Part shown: piece by piece, positions 23,887 through 32,002 of the stretch | How positions within the stretch are numbered: the first letter of the stretch is position 1 | Layout of the letters: every line of letters begins with the position of its first letter | Assembly: GCA_035384565.1 (NCBI GenBank) | Contig: DAOOIT010000043.1 | Location: 1-56,668, forward strand | DNA from: Planctomycetota bacterium | Lineage (GTDB): Bacteria; Planctomycetota; PUPC01; DSUN01 | Reading direction: 5' to 3' | Length of the DNA: 56,668 nucleotides | Made by a program: the position numbers and the translations under genes | The notes under the pieces: model-generated | The model's database searches: none | What the model was told of the DNA's origin: nothing | What the model saw: the letters and a program-made list of their open reading frames with translations, nothing else

Positions 23887-24852
23887 TCAGCTCGCCTGGG
23901 CGGCAGCCGCCGCCTTGGCCTGACTGGCGGCCTCGCGGTCGAGGAGTTCCTGCCACTTGCGGTCCACCTCGGCCTGGAGTTCGGCGATGACCCTCTCGCC
24001 GCCGGGCTTGAAGAGGTGGGCGAAGCGGCCCTGGGGCTTGAGCCACTCGACGAGCGGCTTCTTCTCTTTGGGCTTGTAGTTGATCTTCCACACGCCGTGG
24101 TCCACCTCGAAGAGCGAGAAGAAGCAGGTCTCGACGGCCAGGCGGGCCATGGCCATGGACTCCTCGACCTTGCAGCGCCAGCCGCGATGGCAGGGGGCGA
24201 GGACGTTGAGGAACGTCGGCCCGTCAATCTCCAGTGCCCGCTGGACTTTGGCCATGAGGTCGCGGGGGTTGTAGGGGCTGGCCTGGGCGAGGTAGGGCAG
24301 GTTGTGGCCGAGCATGATGGCCGTGAGGTCCTTGCGGTTCTGCTCCTTGCCGCCGTGGACCTTGCCTGCGGGCGCGGTGGAGGTGGCGGCGCCCTTGGGC
24401 GTGGCGCCCGAGCGCTGGATGCCGGTGTTCATGTAGGCGTGGTTGTCGTAGCAGATGTAGAGCATGCGGTGGCCGCGTTCCATGGCGCCGGAGAGCGACT
24501 GGAGGCCGATGTCGTAGGTGCCGCCATCGCCGCCCATGGCGATGAAGTTGATCTTCTTGTCGGCGGGGATGCGGCCGCGGCGCTTCAGGGCGTTGTAGGC
24601 GGCCTCGGCGCCGCTGATCGTCGCGGCGGAGTTCTCGAAGGCGTTGTGGATGAAGGGCACGCGCCAGGCGGTGTAGGGGTAGATGGTGGTGACGACCTCC
24701 ATGCAGCCGGTGGCGGAGCCGACCACGGTGTCCTTGCCGGCGGCGAGGAGGAACTGGCGGATCATCGAGGGGGCGGTGCAGCCGGCGCACGCGCGGTGGC
24801 CGCCCGAGAGCAGCTCGGGGCAGTCGGTGAGGTCTTTGAGGCGGATGGCCAT
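23887..24852 (-). CDS. porB: 2-oxoacid:ferredoxin oxidoreductase beta subunit (PorB-like)
   Basis: 321 residues; the thiamine-diphosphate-binding subunit that catalyses oxidative decarboxylation of pyruvate or a related 2-oxoacid with ferredoxin as acceptor. The N-terminal HRACAGCTAPSM and SATGCMEV supply cluster cysteines, and the ThDP motif runs from GGDGGTYDIGLQSL to YDNHAYMNTG. A further Cys pair (CHRGWRC) matches PorB. An Ala/Lys-rich C-terminal tail is extra. It is the last gene of a gamma-delta-alpha-beta operon; preference for pyruvate over 2-ketoisovalerate is inferred from the resemblance and is not certain. Confidence 0.92.
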   Translation of the reverse strand: MAIRLKDLTDCPELLSGGHRACAGCTAPSMIRQFLLAAGKDTVVGSATGCMEVVTTIYPYTAWRVPFIHNAFENSAATISGAEAAYNALKRRGRIPADKKINFIAMGGDGGTYDIGLQSLSGAMERGHRMLYICYDNHAYMNTGIQRSGATPKGAATSTAPAGKVHGGKEQNRKDLTAIMLGHNLPYLAQASPYNPRDLMAKVQRALEIDGPTFLNVLAPCHRGWRCKVEESMAMARLAVETCFFSLFEVDHGVWKINYKPKEKKPLVEWLKPQGRFAHLFKPGGERVIAELQAEVDRKWQELLDREAASQAKAAAAAQAS

Positions 24853-24916
24853 TCTGAAGCCCTTTCGGTGTTAGGTTATCGGTGTTCGGGGTTCGGGGTA
24901 AGAGCCGAAGACCGTT

Positions 24917-26107
24917 TCATTCCCTCACTCCGATATAGCGCGCCTGGGCGGCATCGGCGCCTTTGGAGACGGCCTCCAGGTCGCGGAAGATGCCCACGAT
25001 TTCGTCGGCGATGATGTCGCGGCCGCCGAGGCCGTAGACGTAGCTGGCGAAGGGGGCCGTCATGCGGCCGTAGGCGGCGGAGCGCACCTCGTGGAAGAGG
25101 GGGCCGCCGTTGAGGCCGTAGGAGATGGCGCGGTCGAGCACGCCCACGGCCTTGGCGTGGCGGATGGCCTGGATGATCTGCGGGCCGGGGAAGGGGCGGT
25201 AGAGGCGGATCTTCAGGAGGCCGGCCTTCACGCCTGTCTCGCGGAGCGCGTCCACGGCCACCTTCGACGTGCCGATGGTGGAGCCGAGGCCGACGAGGAC
25301 CAGCTCGGCGTCGTCGAGGCGATAGCCTTCGAGGATGCCGTAGGAGCGGCCCGAGAGGGCGCCGTATTCGCGGCTCACGGCCTCGATGACGGGCAGGGCG
25401 CCCTCGATGGCCGCCTGCTGCTGGCGACGGGCCTCGTAGTAGTTGTCGGGCAGGAAGAGCGCGCCGACGGAGTACGGGTGCTCGGTGTCGAGCAGCGAGC
25501 GCGCGGGCTGGTAACTGCCCACGAAGGCGCGGGCCGGCTCGTCCTTCAGGATGTCCACCACCTCGCCTGTGTGGCTGATGATGAAGCCGTCGAGATTCAC
25601 GATGGTGGGCGTGAGCACGTCGGGGTGCTCGGCGATGCGGAAGGCCATGAGGGTGTTGTCGTAGGCTTCCTGCGAGTTTTCGCTCCAGAGCTGGATCCAG
25701 CCCGTGTCGCGGGCGAGCATGGCGTCGGAATGGTCGCAGTGGATGTTGATGGGGCCGGACAGGGCGCGGTTGACGAGGGGCATGACGATGGGCAGGCGGT
25801 AGGCGGCGGCGATGTAGCACACCTCCACCATCAGGGCATAGCCCTGGGAGCTGGTGGCGGTGGCCACGCGGGCGCCGGCGGCCGAGGCGCCGATGGCGGC
25901 GCTCATCGCGCTGTGCTCGCTCTCCACGAGCACCATCTCGCTGTCCACGAGCCCGTTGGCGTGGAAGTCGGCGAACTTGTGCATCAGCTCAGTCTGCGGG
26001 GTGATGGGGTAGGCCGGGACCACGTCGGGGTTGGCCTGGCGCAGCGCCTCGGCGGCGGCGTCATTGCCCGTCAGCGAGACGCGGGTCTGCTCAGCGATGG
26101 TGGCCAT
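24917..26107 (-). CDS. porA: 2-oxoacid:ferredoxin oxidoreductase alpha subunit (PorA-like)
   Basis: 396 residues. Pyrimidine-binding subunit of the same enzyme: ALRQANPDVVPAYPITPQTE, ESEHSAMSAAIGASAAGARV, then TATSSQG and NRALSGPINIHCDHSD are characteristic of PorA. The C-terminal transketolase-like part includes LVGLGSTIGT and GVLDRAISYGLNGGPL. The start (ATG at 26107) follows the delta subunit by 22 bases; a longer frame from 26236 overlaps that gene and is not used. The four separate subunits resemble the archaeal/anaerobe type rather than the single-chain enzyme. Confidence 0.92.
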   Translation of the reverse strand: MATIAEQTRVSLTGNDAAAEALRQANPDVVPAYPITPQTELMHKFADFHANGLVDSEMVLVESEHSAMSAAIGASAAGARVATATSSQGYALMVEVCYIAAAYRLPIVMPLVNRALSGPINIHCDHSDAMLARDTGWIQLWSENSQEAYDNTLMAFRIAEHPDVLTPTIVNLDGFIISHTGEVVDILKDEPARAFVGSYQPARSLLDTEHPYSVGALFLPDNYYEARRQQQAAIEGALPVIEAVSREYGALSGRSYGILEGYRLDDAELVLVGLGSTIGTSKVAVDALRETGVKAGLLKIRLYRPFPGPQIIQAIRHAKAVGVLDRAISYGLNGGPLFHEVRSAAYGRMTAPFASYVYGLGGRDIIADEIVGIFRDLEAVSKGADAAQARYIGVRE

Positions 26108-26129
26108 GGCTTGGGTTGCTCCTGGGGGA

Positions 26130-26444
26130 TTATTCTTTCGGGCCGGCCTCGGACTCGAGGACCATGGAGAGCGGCTTGCGCTTGTCGGGGCACTCGTGGG
26201 CGCAGATGCCGCAGCCCTTGCAGTGGTCGTAGTCAATGCCCTTCATTTTGCCCTGCTCGGCGCGGATGGAGGAGTCGGGGCACAGGATCCAGCAGGTGAG
26301 GCAGTGGCTGCACTTGGCGGGGTCCCACACGGGACGGTAGGTGCGCCAGGAGCCGGTGCGATACTGGGCGGCGTTGCCGGCCTCGGGGATGGCGCTGCCG
26401 ATGGGCATGGTCTTCGCGGTCAGGGGCTCGCTCTTGGTGCTCAT
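26130..26444 (-). CDS. porD: 2-oxoacid:ferredoxin oxidoreductase delta subunit (2x[4Fe-4S] ferredoxin)
   Basis: 104 residues with two ferredoxin motifs, CSHCLTCWILCP and CKGCGICAHECP, each giving the four cysteines of a [4Fe-4S] cluster. This is the electron-transfer subunit passing electrons from the ThDP site to external ferredoxin. The ATG at 26444 overlaps the gamma-subunit stop by four bases (ATGA), so translation is coupled. Confidence 0.92.
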   Translation of the reverse strand: MSTKSEPLTAKTMPIGSAIPEAGNAAQYRTGSWRTYRPVWDPAKCSHCLTCWILCPDSSIRAEQGKMKGIDYDHCKGCGICAHECPDKRKPLSMVLESEAGPKE

Positions 26445-27016
26445 TCGCCTTGGACCTCCTGGTAGGCGCGCTGGACGGCGGTAATGTTGCCCTGGACGAC
26501 GGCGGCGCCGAGCTTCTTGAGGAACTTCTTCTCGATGTCGTGGAAAACGGTCTCGAGCTTCATGAAGCCGCTGACGCGAAGGAGGGCGCCGATCATCGGG
26601 GTGTTGGGGATGGGGCGGCCGATGGTCTCGATGGCGATCTTGGTGGCGTCCACGGTGTACACCTTGCCGTGGCTGACGCCGAGCCGCTTGCGGATAGCGG
26701 CGGGGGGTTCGGGGGTATTGACGATGATGGCGCCGTCGGGCTTCAGGCCGTCGGCCAGGTCGTCGGCGCCGATGAGCGTGGCGTCGAGGATGACCACCAC
26801 GTCGGGCGCGGTGATCGGGCAGTGGAGGCGGATCGGCTCGGAGGCGATGCGGGTGTAGCCGCGGATGGGCGCGCCCATGCGCTCGGGGCCGTACTCGGGG
26901 AATCCCTGCGAGTACTTGCCCTCTTCGAGGGCGACCTCGGCAACCATGGTGGCCGCCGTCTTGGCCCCCTGGCCGCCGCGGCCGTGCCAGCGGATCTCGG
27001 TGAGGTCCTTTGCCAT
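26441..27016 (-). CDS. porG: 2-oxoacid:ferredoxin oxidoreductase gamma subunit (PorG-like)
   Basis: 191 residues. IRWHGRGGQGAKTAATMVAE is the signature of the gamma domain (R-x-G-G-Q-G), followed by FPEYGPERMGAPIRGYTRI and NTPMIGAL, all typical. First gene of the operon. The ATG at 27016 is preceded by GGGAG; the 10-codon longer frame to 27046 has no better site. No regulator or dedicated ferredoxin gene adjoins it; the upstream neighbour is a protein kinase gene on the same strand. Confidence 0.92.
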   Translation of the reverse strand: MAKDLTEIRWHGRGGQGAKTAATMVAEVALEEGKYSQGFPEYGPERMGAPIRGYTRIASEPIRLHCPITAPDVVVILDATLIGADDLADGLKPDGAIIVNTPEPPAAIRKRLGVSHGKVYTVDATKIAIETIGRPIPNTPMIGALLRVSGFMKLETVFHDIEKKFLKKLGAAVVQGNITAVQRAYQEVQGE

Positions 27017-27107
27017 GTCGGGCTCCCGTTTCCAAGGTACACACAACAGCCTGCCGCAGGGCAGGCCGGGCTCGGGCGGGGCGGGATGCCTCGCTCCTGC
27101 CGGGGAA

Positions 27108-27980
27108 TCACAGATCGGCGTCGGTCACCCTCGACAGGTCGTCCAGCAGGTACGAGACCGACTGGTACCGCGCCTGGGGGCGCGGGTCAATGGCCTGGAG
27201 GATGATCTTCTCGAGCGGGCGGCTGACCGAGGGCCGCACCGTGCTGGGCCCCGGGATGGGGGTGTTGAGCACGATGGTGAGCGCCTCTTGCGGGTCGTCG
27301 CTCGTGCGGTACGGCTTCTGGCCGCACGCCAGCTCGTAGAGCGCCACGCCGAAGGCATAGATGTCGGTCCGCTCGTCGAAGTGGTTGTGGCGGATCAGCT
27401 CGGGCGCCATGTAGGCGGGCCGGCCCGTGCGGCGCCCCGTGTCGCGGATCCGGTCGTTCTTGTGCGCGGCCACGCCGAAGTCGATCAGCTTGGCCGTGCC
27501 GTCCGCCGCCAGCATGATGTTTCGCAGGCAGATGTCGCGGTGGATGATGCCGCGGCTGTGCACGTACTCGAGGCCGCGGGCGGCCTGGCGCATGATCTCG
27601 ATCTTCCGGCCCTCGACCAGCGGCGACTTGATCTGGAGCAGCGAGGCGGCATTGCCGCCCGCGAGGTACTCCATGACAATGTAATAGTGCCCGTGCTCCC
27701 TGCCGCAGGCGATGGTGCGCACCACGTTGGGGTGCTGGAGCGCCAGCGCCCGCTCGCCCTCCCAGGGCTTCTTGAGCTTCTGCGTCAGCTTGTCGGCCAC
27801 GCGGTCGCCGTACTCGCTGAGCACCTTGATGGCCACAGGCTCGCGCGTCCGCACGTGCTCCCCGCGGTAGAGCGTCGAGATCCGCCCCACCGCGATCCGC
27901 TCGGTCGCGCGGTGCTCGCCGTACACCGACGGGTCGGCGTTCTCGCCGTGCGAGCCGAAAAGCCGATCGAGCAGCGCCAC
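27108..27980 (-). CDS. Hanks-type protein kinase with atypical catalytic loop
   Basis: 290 residues, GTG start, no membrane segment, so cytoplasmic. Kinase motifs in order: VAIKVL (Lys52), HRD at 147-149, IDFGVA (Asp167), YMAPEL and DIYAFGVALYELACG. The Gly-rich loop is degenerate (IAVGRISTLYRG). The catalytic loop reads HRDICLRN where Ser/Thr kinases have HRDLKPEN: the Lys is replaced by Cys and the spacing resembles tyrosine-kinase loops (HRDLAARN). The catalytic Asp, Asn and DFG are intact, so it may be active. It lies upstream of the por operon on the same strand; the gap is 91 bases, so cotranscription is possible but not shown. Confidence 0.9.
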   Translation of the reverse strand: MALLDRLFGSHGENADPSVYGEHRATERIAVGRISTLYRGEHVRTREPVAIKVLSEYGDRVADKLTQKLKKPWEGERALALQHPNVVRTIACGREHGHYYIVMEYLAGGNAASLLQIKSPLVEGRKIEIMRQAARGLEYVHSRGIIHRDICLRNIMLAADGTAKLIDFGVAAHKNDRIRDTGRRTGRPAYMAPELIRHNHFDERTDIYAFGVALYELACGQKPYRTSDDPQEALTIVLNTPIPGPSTVRPSVSRPLEKIILQAIDPRPQARYQSVSYLLDDLSRVTDADL

Positions 27981-28074
27981 GTCGCTCTCCGCCCTCTAGG
28001 GGAGTTCCCACGGCCTCATTATAGTCAGCCGCTGCCGGGGAGTCAAACACGGCTCGCGGCCGCCCGATCGCGAC

Positions 28075-28102
28075 TTGACAATGGGCCGCCGCGCGGTAGA
28101 CT
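28075..28102 (+). promoter_or_regulatory. Sigma70-type promoter
   Basis: TTGACA at 28075-28080 and TAGACT at 28097-28102 with 16 bases between, in the divergent gap ahead of the gene at 28143. The start codon lies about 35 bases after the predicted transcription start. Confidence 0.5.
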
Positions 28103-28142
28103 GCATCGGCGGCGGCGAGGGGAGCCGCCGCAAGGAGGCGGG

Positions 28143-28820
28143 ATGAACGGTGTCTTCGCCCTCTTCGTCGTGGGCGGTATCCTCGCGGTGGTGGGCCTGG
28201 CCATTTTCGGCTGGCTGGCCGAGAAGAAGCGCCGCGAGGCATTCGCCGCCCTCGCGGAGCGCCTGGGCCTGGTCTTCAGCCCCGGCCGCGACCCCGCGCT
28301 GCCGCTCCGCTACGGCTTCCTCGACGCGCTGCGCCAGGGCGACAACCGCTACGCCTTCAACATCCTCCGCGGCGACTACCAGGGCTTTCCCGTCCAGGCC
28401 TTCGACTTCCACTACGAGACCCACTCCACCGACTCCAAGGGCCACCGCCAGACCCACCACCACTACCTCAGCTTCTTCCTCCTCGAGCAGCGCCGCGACT
28501 TTCCCGAGCTGCGCATCTACCCCGAGGGCTTCTGGCAGAAGTTCGGCCAGATGCTCGGCTTCGAGGACATTGACTTCGAGTCCCTCGAATTCTCCAGGGC
28601 CTTCTGCGTCCGGTCAAAGAACCGCAGGTTCGCTTACGATGTGTGCCACACGCGCATGATGGAGTATTTGCTTCAGCACCGCGACCTGTCGCTCGAGATC
28701 GAGCACACCGCCATCGCCCTCTCCTTCAACCGCCGCCTCAAACCCGAGGAGATCCCCGCGCGCCTCGACCAGCTCGTCCAGATCGTCAACCTGCTTCCCG
28801 AATACCTGTACCGGAGCTGA
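28143..28820 (+). CDS. Membrane-anchored hypothetical protein
   Basis: 225 residues, ATG directly behind AAGGAGGCGGG. One N-terminal membrane helix (GVFALFVVGGILAVVGLAIF), then a cytoplasmic globular domain with FDFHYETHSTDSKGHRQTHH and HYLSFFLLEQRRDFPELRIY, resembling membrane proteins of unknown function that have a similar helix plus beta-domain layout. No catalytic motif. It precedes the LemA gene on the same strand by 120 bases, with a palindrome between them. Confidence 0.75.
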   Translation: MNGVFALFVVGGILAVVGLAIFGWLAEKKRREAFAALAERLGLVFSPGRDPALPLRYGFLDALRQGDNRYAFNILRGDYQGFPVQAFDFHYETHSTDSKGHRQTHHHYLSFFLLEQRRDFPELRIYPEGFWQKFGQMLGFEDIDFESLEFSRAFCVRSKNRRFAYDVCHTRMMEYLLQHRDLSLEIEHTAIALSFNRRLKPEEIPARLDQLVQIVNLLPEYLYRS

Positions 28821-28836
28821 GGAAATGACACGGCCC

Positions 28837-28902
28837 CACACGGACATGCACGGACGCACGAGCGCCGGCGCAGGTGCCTGCCCGTCCGTGTCAGTCCGTG
28901 TC
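28837..28902. repeat. Imperfect inverted repeat between two plus-strand genes
   Basis: Arms of 20 bases at 28837-28856 and 28883-28902, both built from the unit CACGGAC; they pair with a few mismatches and a 26-base loop. Could be a terminator-like or REP-like structure. Confidence 0.5.
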
Positions 28903-28940
28903 CATCCATGTGATGCCGGCGCCGTGCCTCAGGAGACCTG

Positions 28941-29498
28941 ATGGACCCTGCAATCATCGTTGCCATCGTGGCCCTCGCGCTGCTGCTGTTCGTGTTCGGG
29001 ATGTACAACCGCCTCGTGCGGGCGCGCAACCACTGCACCGAGGCGTGGCACAACATTGACACCGAGCTCAAACGCCGCTATGACCTGATCCCGAACCTCG
29101 TGAACTGCGTGAAAGGCTATGCGAGCTACGAACGCGCGCTGCTGGAGAAGATCACCGCCCTCCGCCAGGAGTGCGTGGCGAACAACGGCTCGCCCGAGAG
29201 CCAGGCGGCGAGCGAGAATAAGCTCGTCCGCGCCCTCTCTGCCCTGCTCGTGCGCGTCGAGAACTACCCGAACCTCAAGGCCAGCCAGAACTACCTCCAG
29301 CTCCAGGAGGAGCTGGTGAACACCGAGGACCGCATCCAGGCCGCCCGCCGCTTCTACAACGGCAATGTGCGCGAGAACAACAACCTCGTCGAGATGTTCC
29401 CCACCAACCTGATCGCCAGCATCGGCGGCTTCACCCGCCGCGAATTCTTCGAAATCGCCGACCTCCGCGAACGCAGCGTCCCCGACGCGTCGGTGTGA
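28941..29498 (+). CDS. LemA family protein
   Basis: 185 residues with an N-terminal membrane helix (PAIIVAIVALALLLFVFGMY) and the LemA signature NRLVRARNHCTEAWHNIDTE, then LKRRYDLIPNLVNCVKGYAS, and RFYNGNVRENNNLVEMFPTN near the end. The family forms a coiled-coil bundle at the membrane; its role is poorly known, with links to stress and TPM/peptidase partners in some bacteria, none of which is present here. Length is normal. Confidence 0.93.
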   Translation: MDPAIIVAIVALALLLFVFGMYNRLVRARNHCTEAWHNIDTELKRRYDLIPNLVNCVKGYASYERALLEKITALRQECVANNGSPESQAASENKLVRALSALLVRVENYPNLKASQNYLQLQEELVNTEDRIQAARRFYNGNVRENNNLVEMFPTNLIASIGGFTRREFFEIADLRERSVPDASV

Positions 29499-29503
29499 GG
29501 GAA

Positions 29504-29690
29504 GCGGGGGAGGAATCCCTTCTTCGCAAGAAGGGATTCCTCCCCCGCACCCCCTCCTTGCCAAGAACTCTCACGCTGGGCCACAGCATTCGAGCCGCTC
29601 GAATGCCGTGGCCCAGTCAGAGAGTCCTTGAAGGGGGCGACGGGGGGAAAATTCCTGCAGGAACTTTCCCCCCACCATTCCTACGCCTTA
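29504..29690. repeat. Three strong consecutive hairpins between convergent genes
   Basis: Hairpin 1 has perfect 21-base arms at 29504-29524 and 29528-29548 with a 3-base loop. Hairpin 2 (about 29559-29632) pairs CAAGAACTCTC / GAGAGTCCTTG (one mismatch) and a central CTGGGCCAC / GTGGCCCAG stem. Hairpin 3 (about 29644-29675) pairs GGGGGGAAAATTCCTGC / GCAGGAACTTTCCCCCC with one mismatch. They lie between lemA (plus) and the amidohydrolase gene (minus) and could stop transcription from both sides. Confidence 0.65.
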
Positions 29691-30631
29691 TCCTTCAATC
29701 CATAGAATCGCACGGCGTTGTCGTGGAGGAGCTTGCGCTGGTCGGCTTCTGGGCGGGGGGCGATGATGGCGCGGAAGGCGGTGAGCCATTCGGCGAGGGT
29801 GGCGCCGCGGGTGCAGACGGGCCAGTCGCTGGCCCATACGCAGCGGGCGGGGCCGAAGGTCTCGATGCAGGCGTTGATGGCGGGGGCCAGGTCGTCGGGC
29901 GTCCACTGGCCGCGCGGCAGGCTGGCCACGATGCCCGAGAGCTTGCAGATGATGCGGTCGCCCGCCTTGGCGAGGCGGGCCATGTCGCGCCGCCAGGCGT
30001 CGGCCACTCCCCTGTCGCCGCCGGGCAGGAGGGCCTTGGGCGGCACATTGCCGCAGTGGTCCACCACGAAGCGGGTGTCGGGGCAGCGTTCGACGAGTTC
30101 CGCCGCCTCGCCCAGGCGGGCTGGGCTGGTGCAGATGTCGAAGCTCATCCCCAATTCGCCCAACAGGCGGATGCCCTTCACGAAGGCATCCTCGAGGTAC
30201 TGGCCGGGCTTGCCTGTGATCTGGCGGACGCCTTTGACATACGGGCTGCCCCTGAAACGCGCAATGTAGTCCCTGAAGCCAGGCTCGGCCACGCGCGCGC
30301 CGATCACCGCGGCGCAGGTCGGGTTGTCCTTGCGCTGGCAGAGGTCCACCACGTATTCCGCCTCGGCCAGCTTGTCCTCGGGCCGCACGTCCACTTCCAT
30401 GTAGACGGCTTTGGCGATGTTCAGACCGGCAGCGGCCTCGAGGTAGTGCGTCATCACGTAGTTGCGGGTTAATTCGCCGCCGGGCTGGAGCCATGGCAGG
30501 CGCAGTTTCGTGAGGTCCCACAGGTGCTGATGGGTGTCTACGGCGGGCAGCATAGGTGGTTCTCCTGCGAAGGCGGCGAAGCAGCCGGCGGTGACGGAGG
30601 TCGCCATGAAACGGCGACGAGTGGCGAGCAT
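29681..30631 (-). CDS. Amidohydrolase family 2 (fuconolactonase-like) exported protein
   Basis: 316 residues, ATG behind AGGAGA. N-terminal Tat-like signal (LATRRRFMATSVTAGCFAAF). The TIM-barrel domain shows DTHQHLWD (HxH metal site), VVDHCGN and WASDWPV with the final Asp, matching the amidohydrolase-2 family that includes L-fuconolactonase and related sugar lactonases. It lies 106 bases downstream of an oligogalacturonate lyase-like gene, with a dispersed palindrome in the gap, and probably belongs to the same sugar-acid utilisation cluster. Substrate unknown. Confidence 0.85.
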   Translation of the reverse strand: MLATRRRFMATSVTAGCFAAFAGEPPMLPAVDTHQHLWDLTKLRLPWLQPGGELTRNYVMTHYLEAAAGLNIAKAVYMEVDVRPEDKLAEAEYVVDLCQRKDNPTCAAVIGARVAEPGFRDYIARFRGSPYVKGVRQITGKPGQYLEDAFVKGIRLLGELGMSFDICTSPARLGEAAELVERCPDTRFVVDHCGNVPPKALLPGGDRGVADAWRRDMARLAKAGDRIICKLSGIVASLPRGQWTPDDLAPAINACIETFGPARCVWASDWPVCTRGATLAEWLTAFRAIIAPRPEADQRKLLHDNAVRFYGLKDKA

Positions 30632-30673
30632 GGGCAGTCTCCTGGTGTGACCGGAGAGGATAACTGGATGGTT

Positions 30674-30736
30674 GGATGAATGGATGATTGGATGGTTGCC
30701 TGACATTCATCCACCCATCCAGCCATCCATTCATCC
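30674..30736. repeat. GGAT-rich palindrome, copy 1
   Basis: Arms GGATGAATGGATG (30674-30686) and CATCCATTCATCC (30724-30736) are exact complements; the sequence between is also made of GGATG/CATCC units. The same 13-base arms occur at 41377-41389 and 41446-41458. Confidence 0.6.
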
Positions 30737-30737
30737 C

Positions 30738-31970
30738 TCAATGAAGCGTGTCCAGCCCCCGAATCATGTAGGCCTGGAGCAGCCCGCTCTCATCGGAGTT
30801 GAAGAAGGCCATCGAGCCGTCGGGCGACAGGAACGGATGCGGGTGCGTGTCCTTGTTCCGCGACGAGCGCGGGTCGAGGAGATACCACCAACGTTCCAGC
30901 GGCTCGCCCTCCTTGGCTGGCAGGTCGGCGAGGTACAAGTGCCAGCCCTTCTCGTGCCAGGCGTCGGAGACGAGGCGGCGGCCCGCAATGTCGGTGGCAA
31001 AATGGCAGAAGCGCGGCTGGGGGAAGGTGCGCGTGAGGTCGTTGCGCACCCCGCCCGGCGTGCGGATGCCGACGTGGCCGGCGAAGGGCGCGGGCGGGCT
31101 CTCGATGAGCTGGTTCTCGGGCGGCTTGCGGGTGCCGGTGCTGGTGATCGCCCGGGGGGAGCGGCCGCGCCAGCACTGGTGGCCCTGCGGGTGCTCGTTG
31201 CCGTCGCGGCCCCAGGGCAGGTTGCGGAAGTCGGTGCCGTCGTCGCGCACGGCGTGGATGTCGCAGCCCTCGGGGCCGACCAGCTTGATGATGCTGCCCC
31301 GCTCGTTGCACTGGTTGCCGTGGTTCTCCTGCACCAGGAGGTCGTGCGAGGCGGCGGCCTCGGTCGAGCGGCAGTACTGGGGATGGACGTTGCACCAGGT
31401 CTGGCCGTGGAGGATGAGGCGGACGGCGGCCTGTTCAAGGTCGAACATCATCAGGCCGAAGGGCGCGTCCTTCGTCTGCCCGTCGCCCAGGAAGGCCGAG
31501 AGCGCGAGCCGCTTGCCATCGGACGAGATGGTCGAGAGGGGGTAGATGCCGCTGGGGCGGAAGCTCGTGTCGGGCAGAGGCGAATCGAGGACGAGGATCG
31601 TCCGTCGGTCCGAGCCGTCCAGGCCCACCCGCTTCAGCGTGAGCTTGCCGCCGTTGACCCGTGTCTCGTTGACGAAGTAGTAGAGGGTCTTGCCGTCGGG
31701 CGAGACGGAGGGGGCGGTGGCGCCCGTCTCGTCGGTGACGGGCGTCAGCTCGCCCGTCGCCGTTTCGCAGACGAGATAGCGGTGGTCGGGGTCGTGCTGG
31801 CTGCTGCCATGGGCATGCGCCGAGCGGTGGAGGATGAAGCGGCGCGAATCGGGCGTGAAGACCTGCGCCTCCATGTACACGTGGCTCGAAGGGCAGTCCT
31901 CGCCCGTGAGCTGGAAGACCTCGATTCCCTTGGGCGACCGCGCATCGAGCAAGTCGGGGCGGGCATCCAT
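30738..31970 (-). CDS. Oligogalacturonate lyase-like beta-propeller protein (PL22-like)
   Basis: 410 residues; no signal peptide, so probably cytoplasmic. TolB-like blades (FTPDSRRFILHRSAHAHGS, PSVSPDGKTLYYFVNE, STISSDGKRLALSAF) end in HPHPFLSPDGSMAFFNSDES, then GLLQAYM, a pattern shared with oligogalacturonate lyases, which split unsaturated pectin oligomers using Mn-binding His/Gln residues. CNVHPQYC and GNEHPQGHQCW also fit. It is followed on the same strand by the amidohydrolase and preceded by a DMT transporter gene 32 bases away, suggesting an uptake and breakdown cluster for a uronate-type sugar. Start chosen at the ATG behind GGAAGG. Confidence 0.8.
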   Translation of the reverse strand: MDARPDLLDARSPKGIEVFQLTGEDCPSSHVYMEAQVFTPDSRRFILHRSAHAHGSSQHDPDHRYLVCETATGELTPVTDETGATAPSVSPDGKTLYYFVNETRVNGGKLTLKRVGLDGSDRRTILVLDSPLPDTSFRPSGIYPLSTISSDGKRLALSAFLGDGQTKDAPFGLMMFDLEQAAVRLILHGQTWCNVHPQYCRSTEAAASHDLLVQENHGNQCNERGSIIKLVGPEGCDIHAVRDDGTDFRNLPWGRDGNEHPQGHQCWRGRSPRAITSTGTRKPPENQLIESPPAPFAGHVGIRTPGGVRNDLTRTFPQPRFCHFATDIAGRRLVSDAWHEKGWHLYLADLPAKEGEPLERWWYLLDPRSSRNKDTHPHPFLSPDGSMAFFNSDESGLLQAYMIRGLDTLH

Positions 31971-32002
31971 GTTCAACCTTCCACAAAGGACCGGCCTGAT
32001 GC

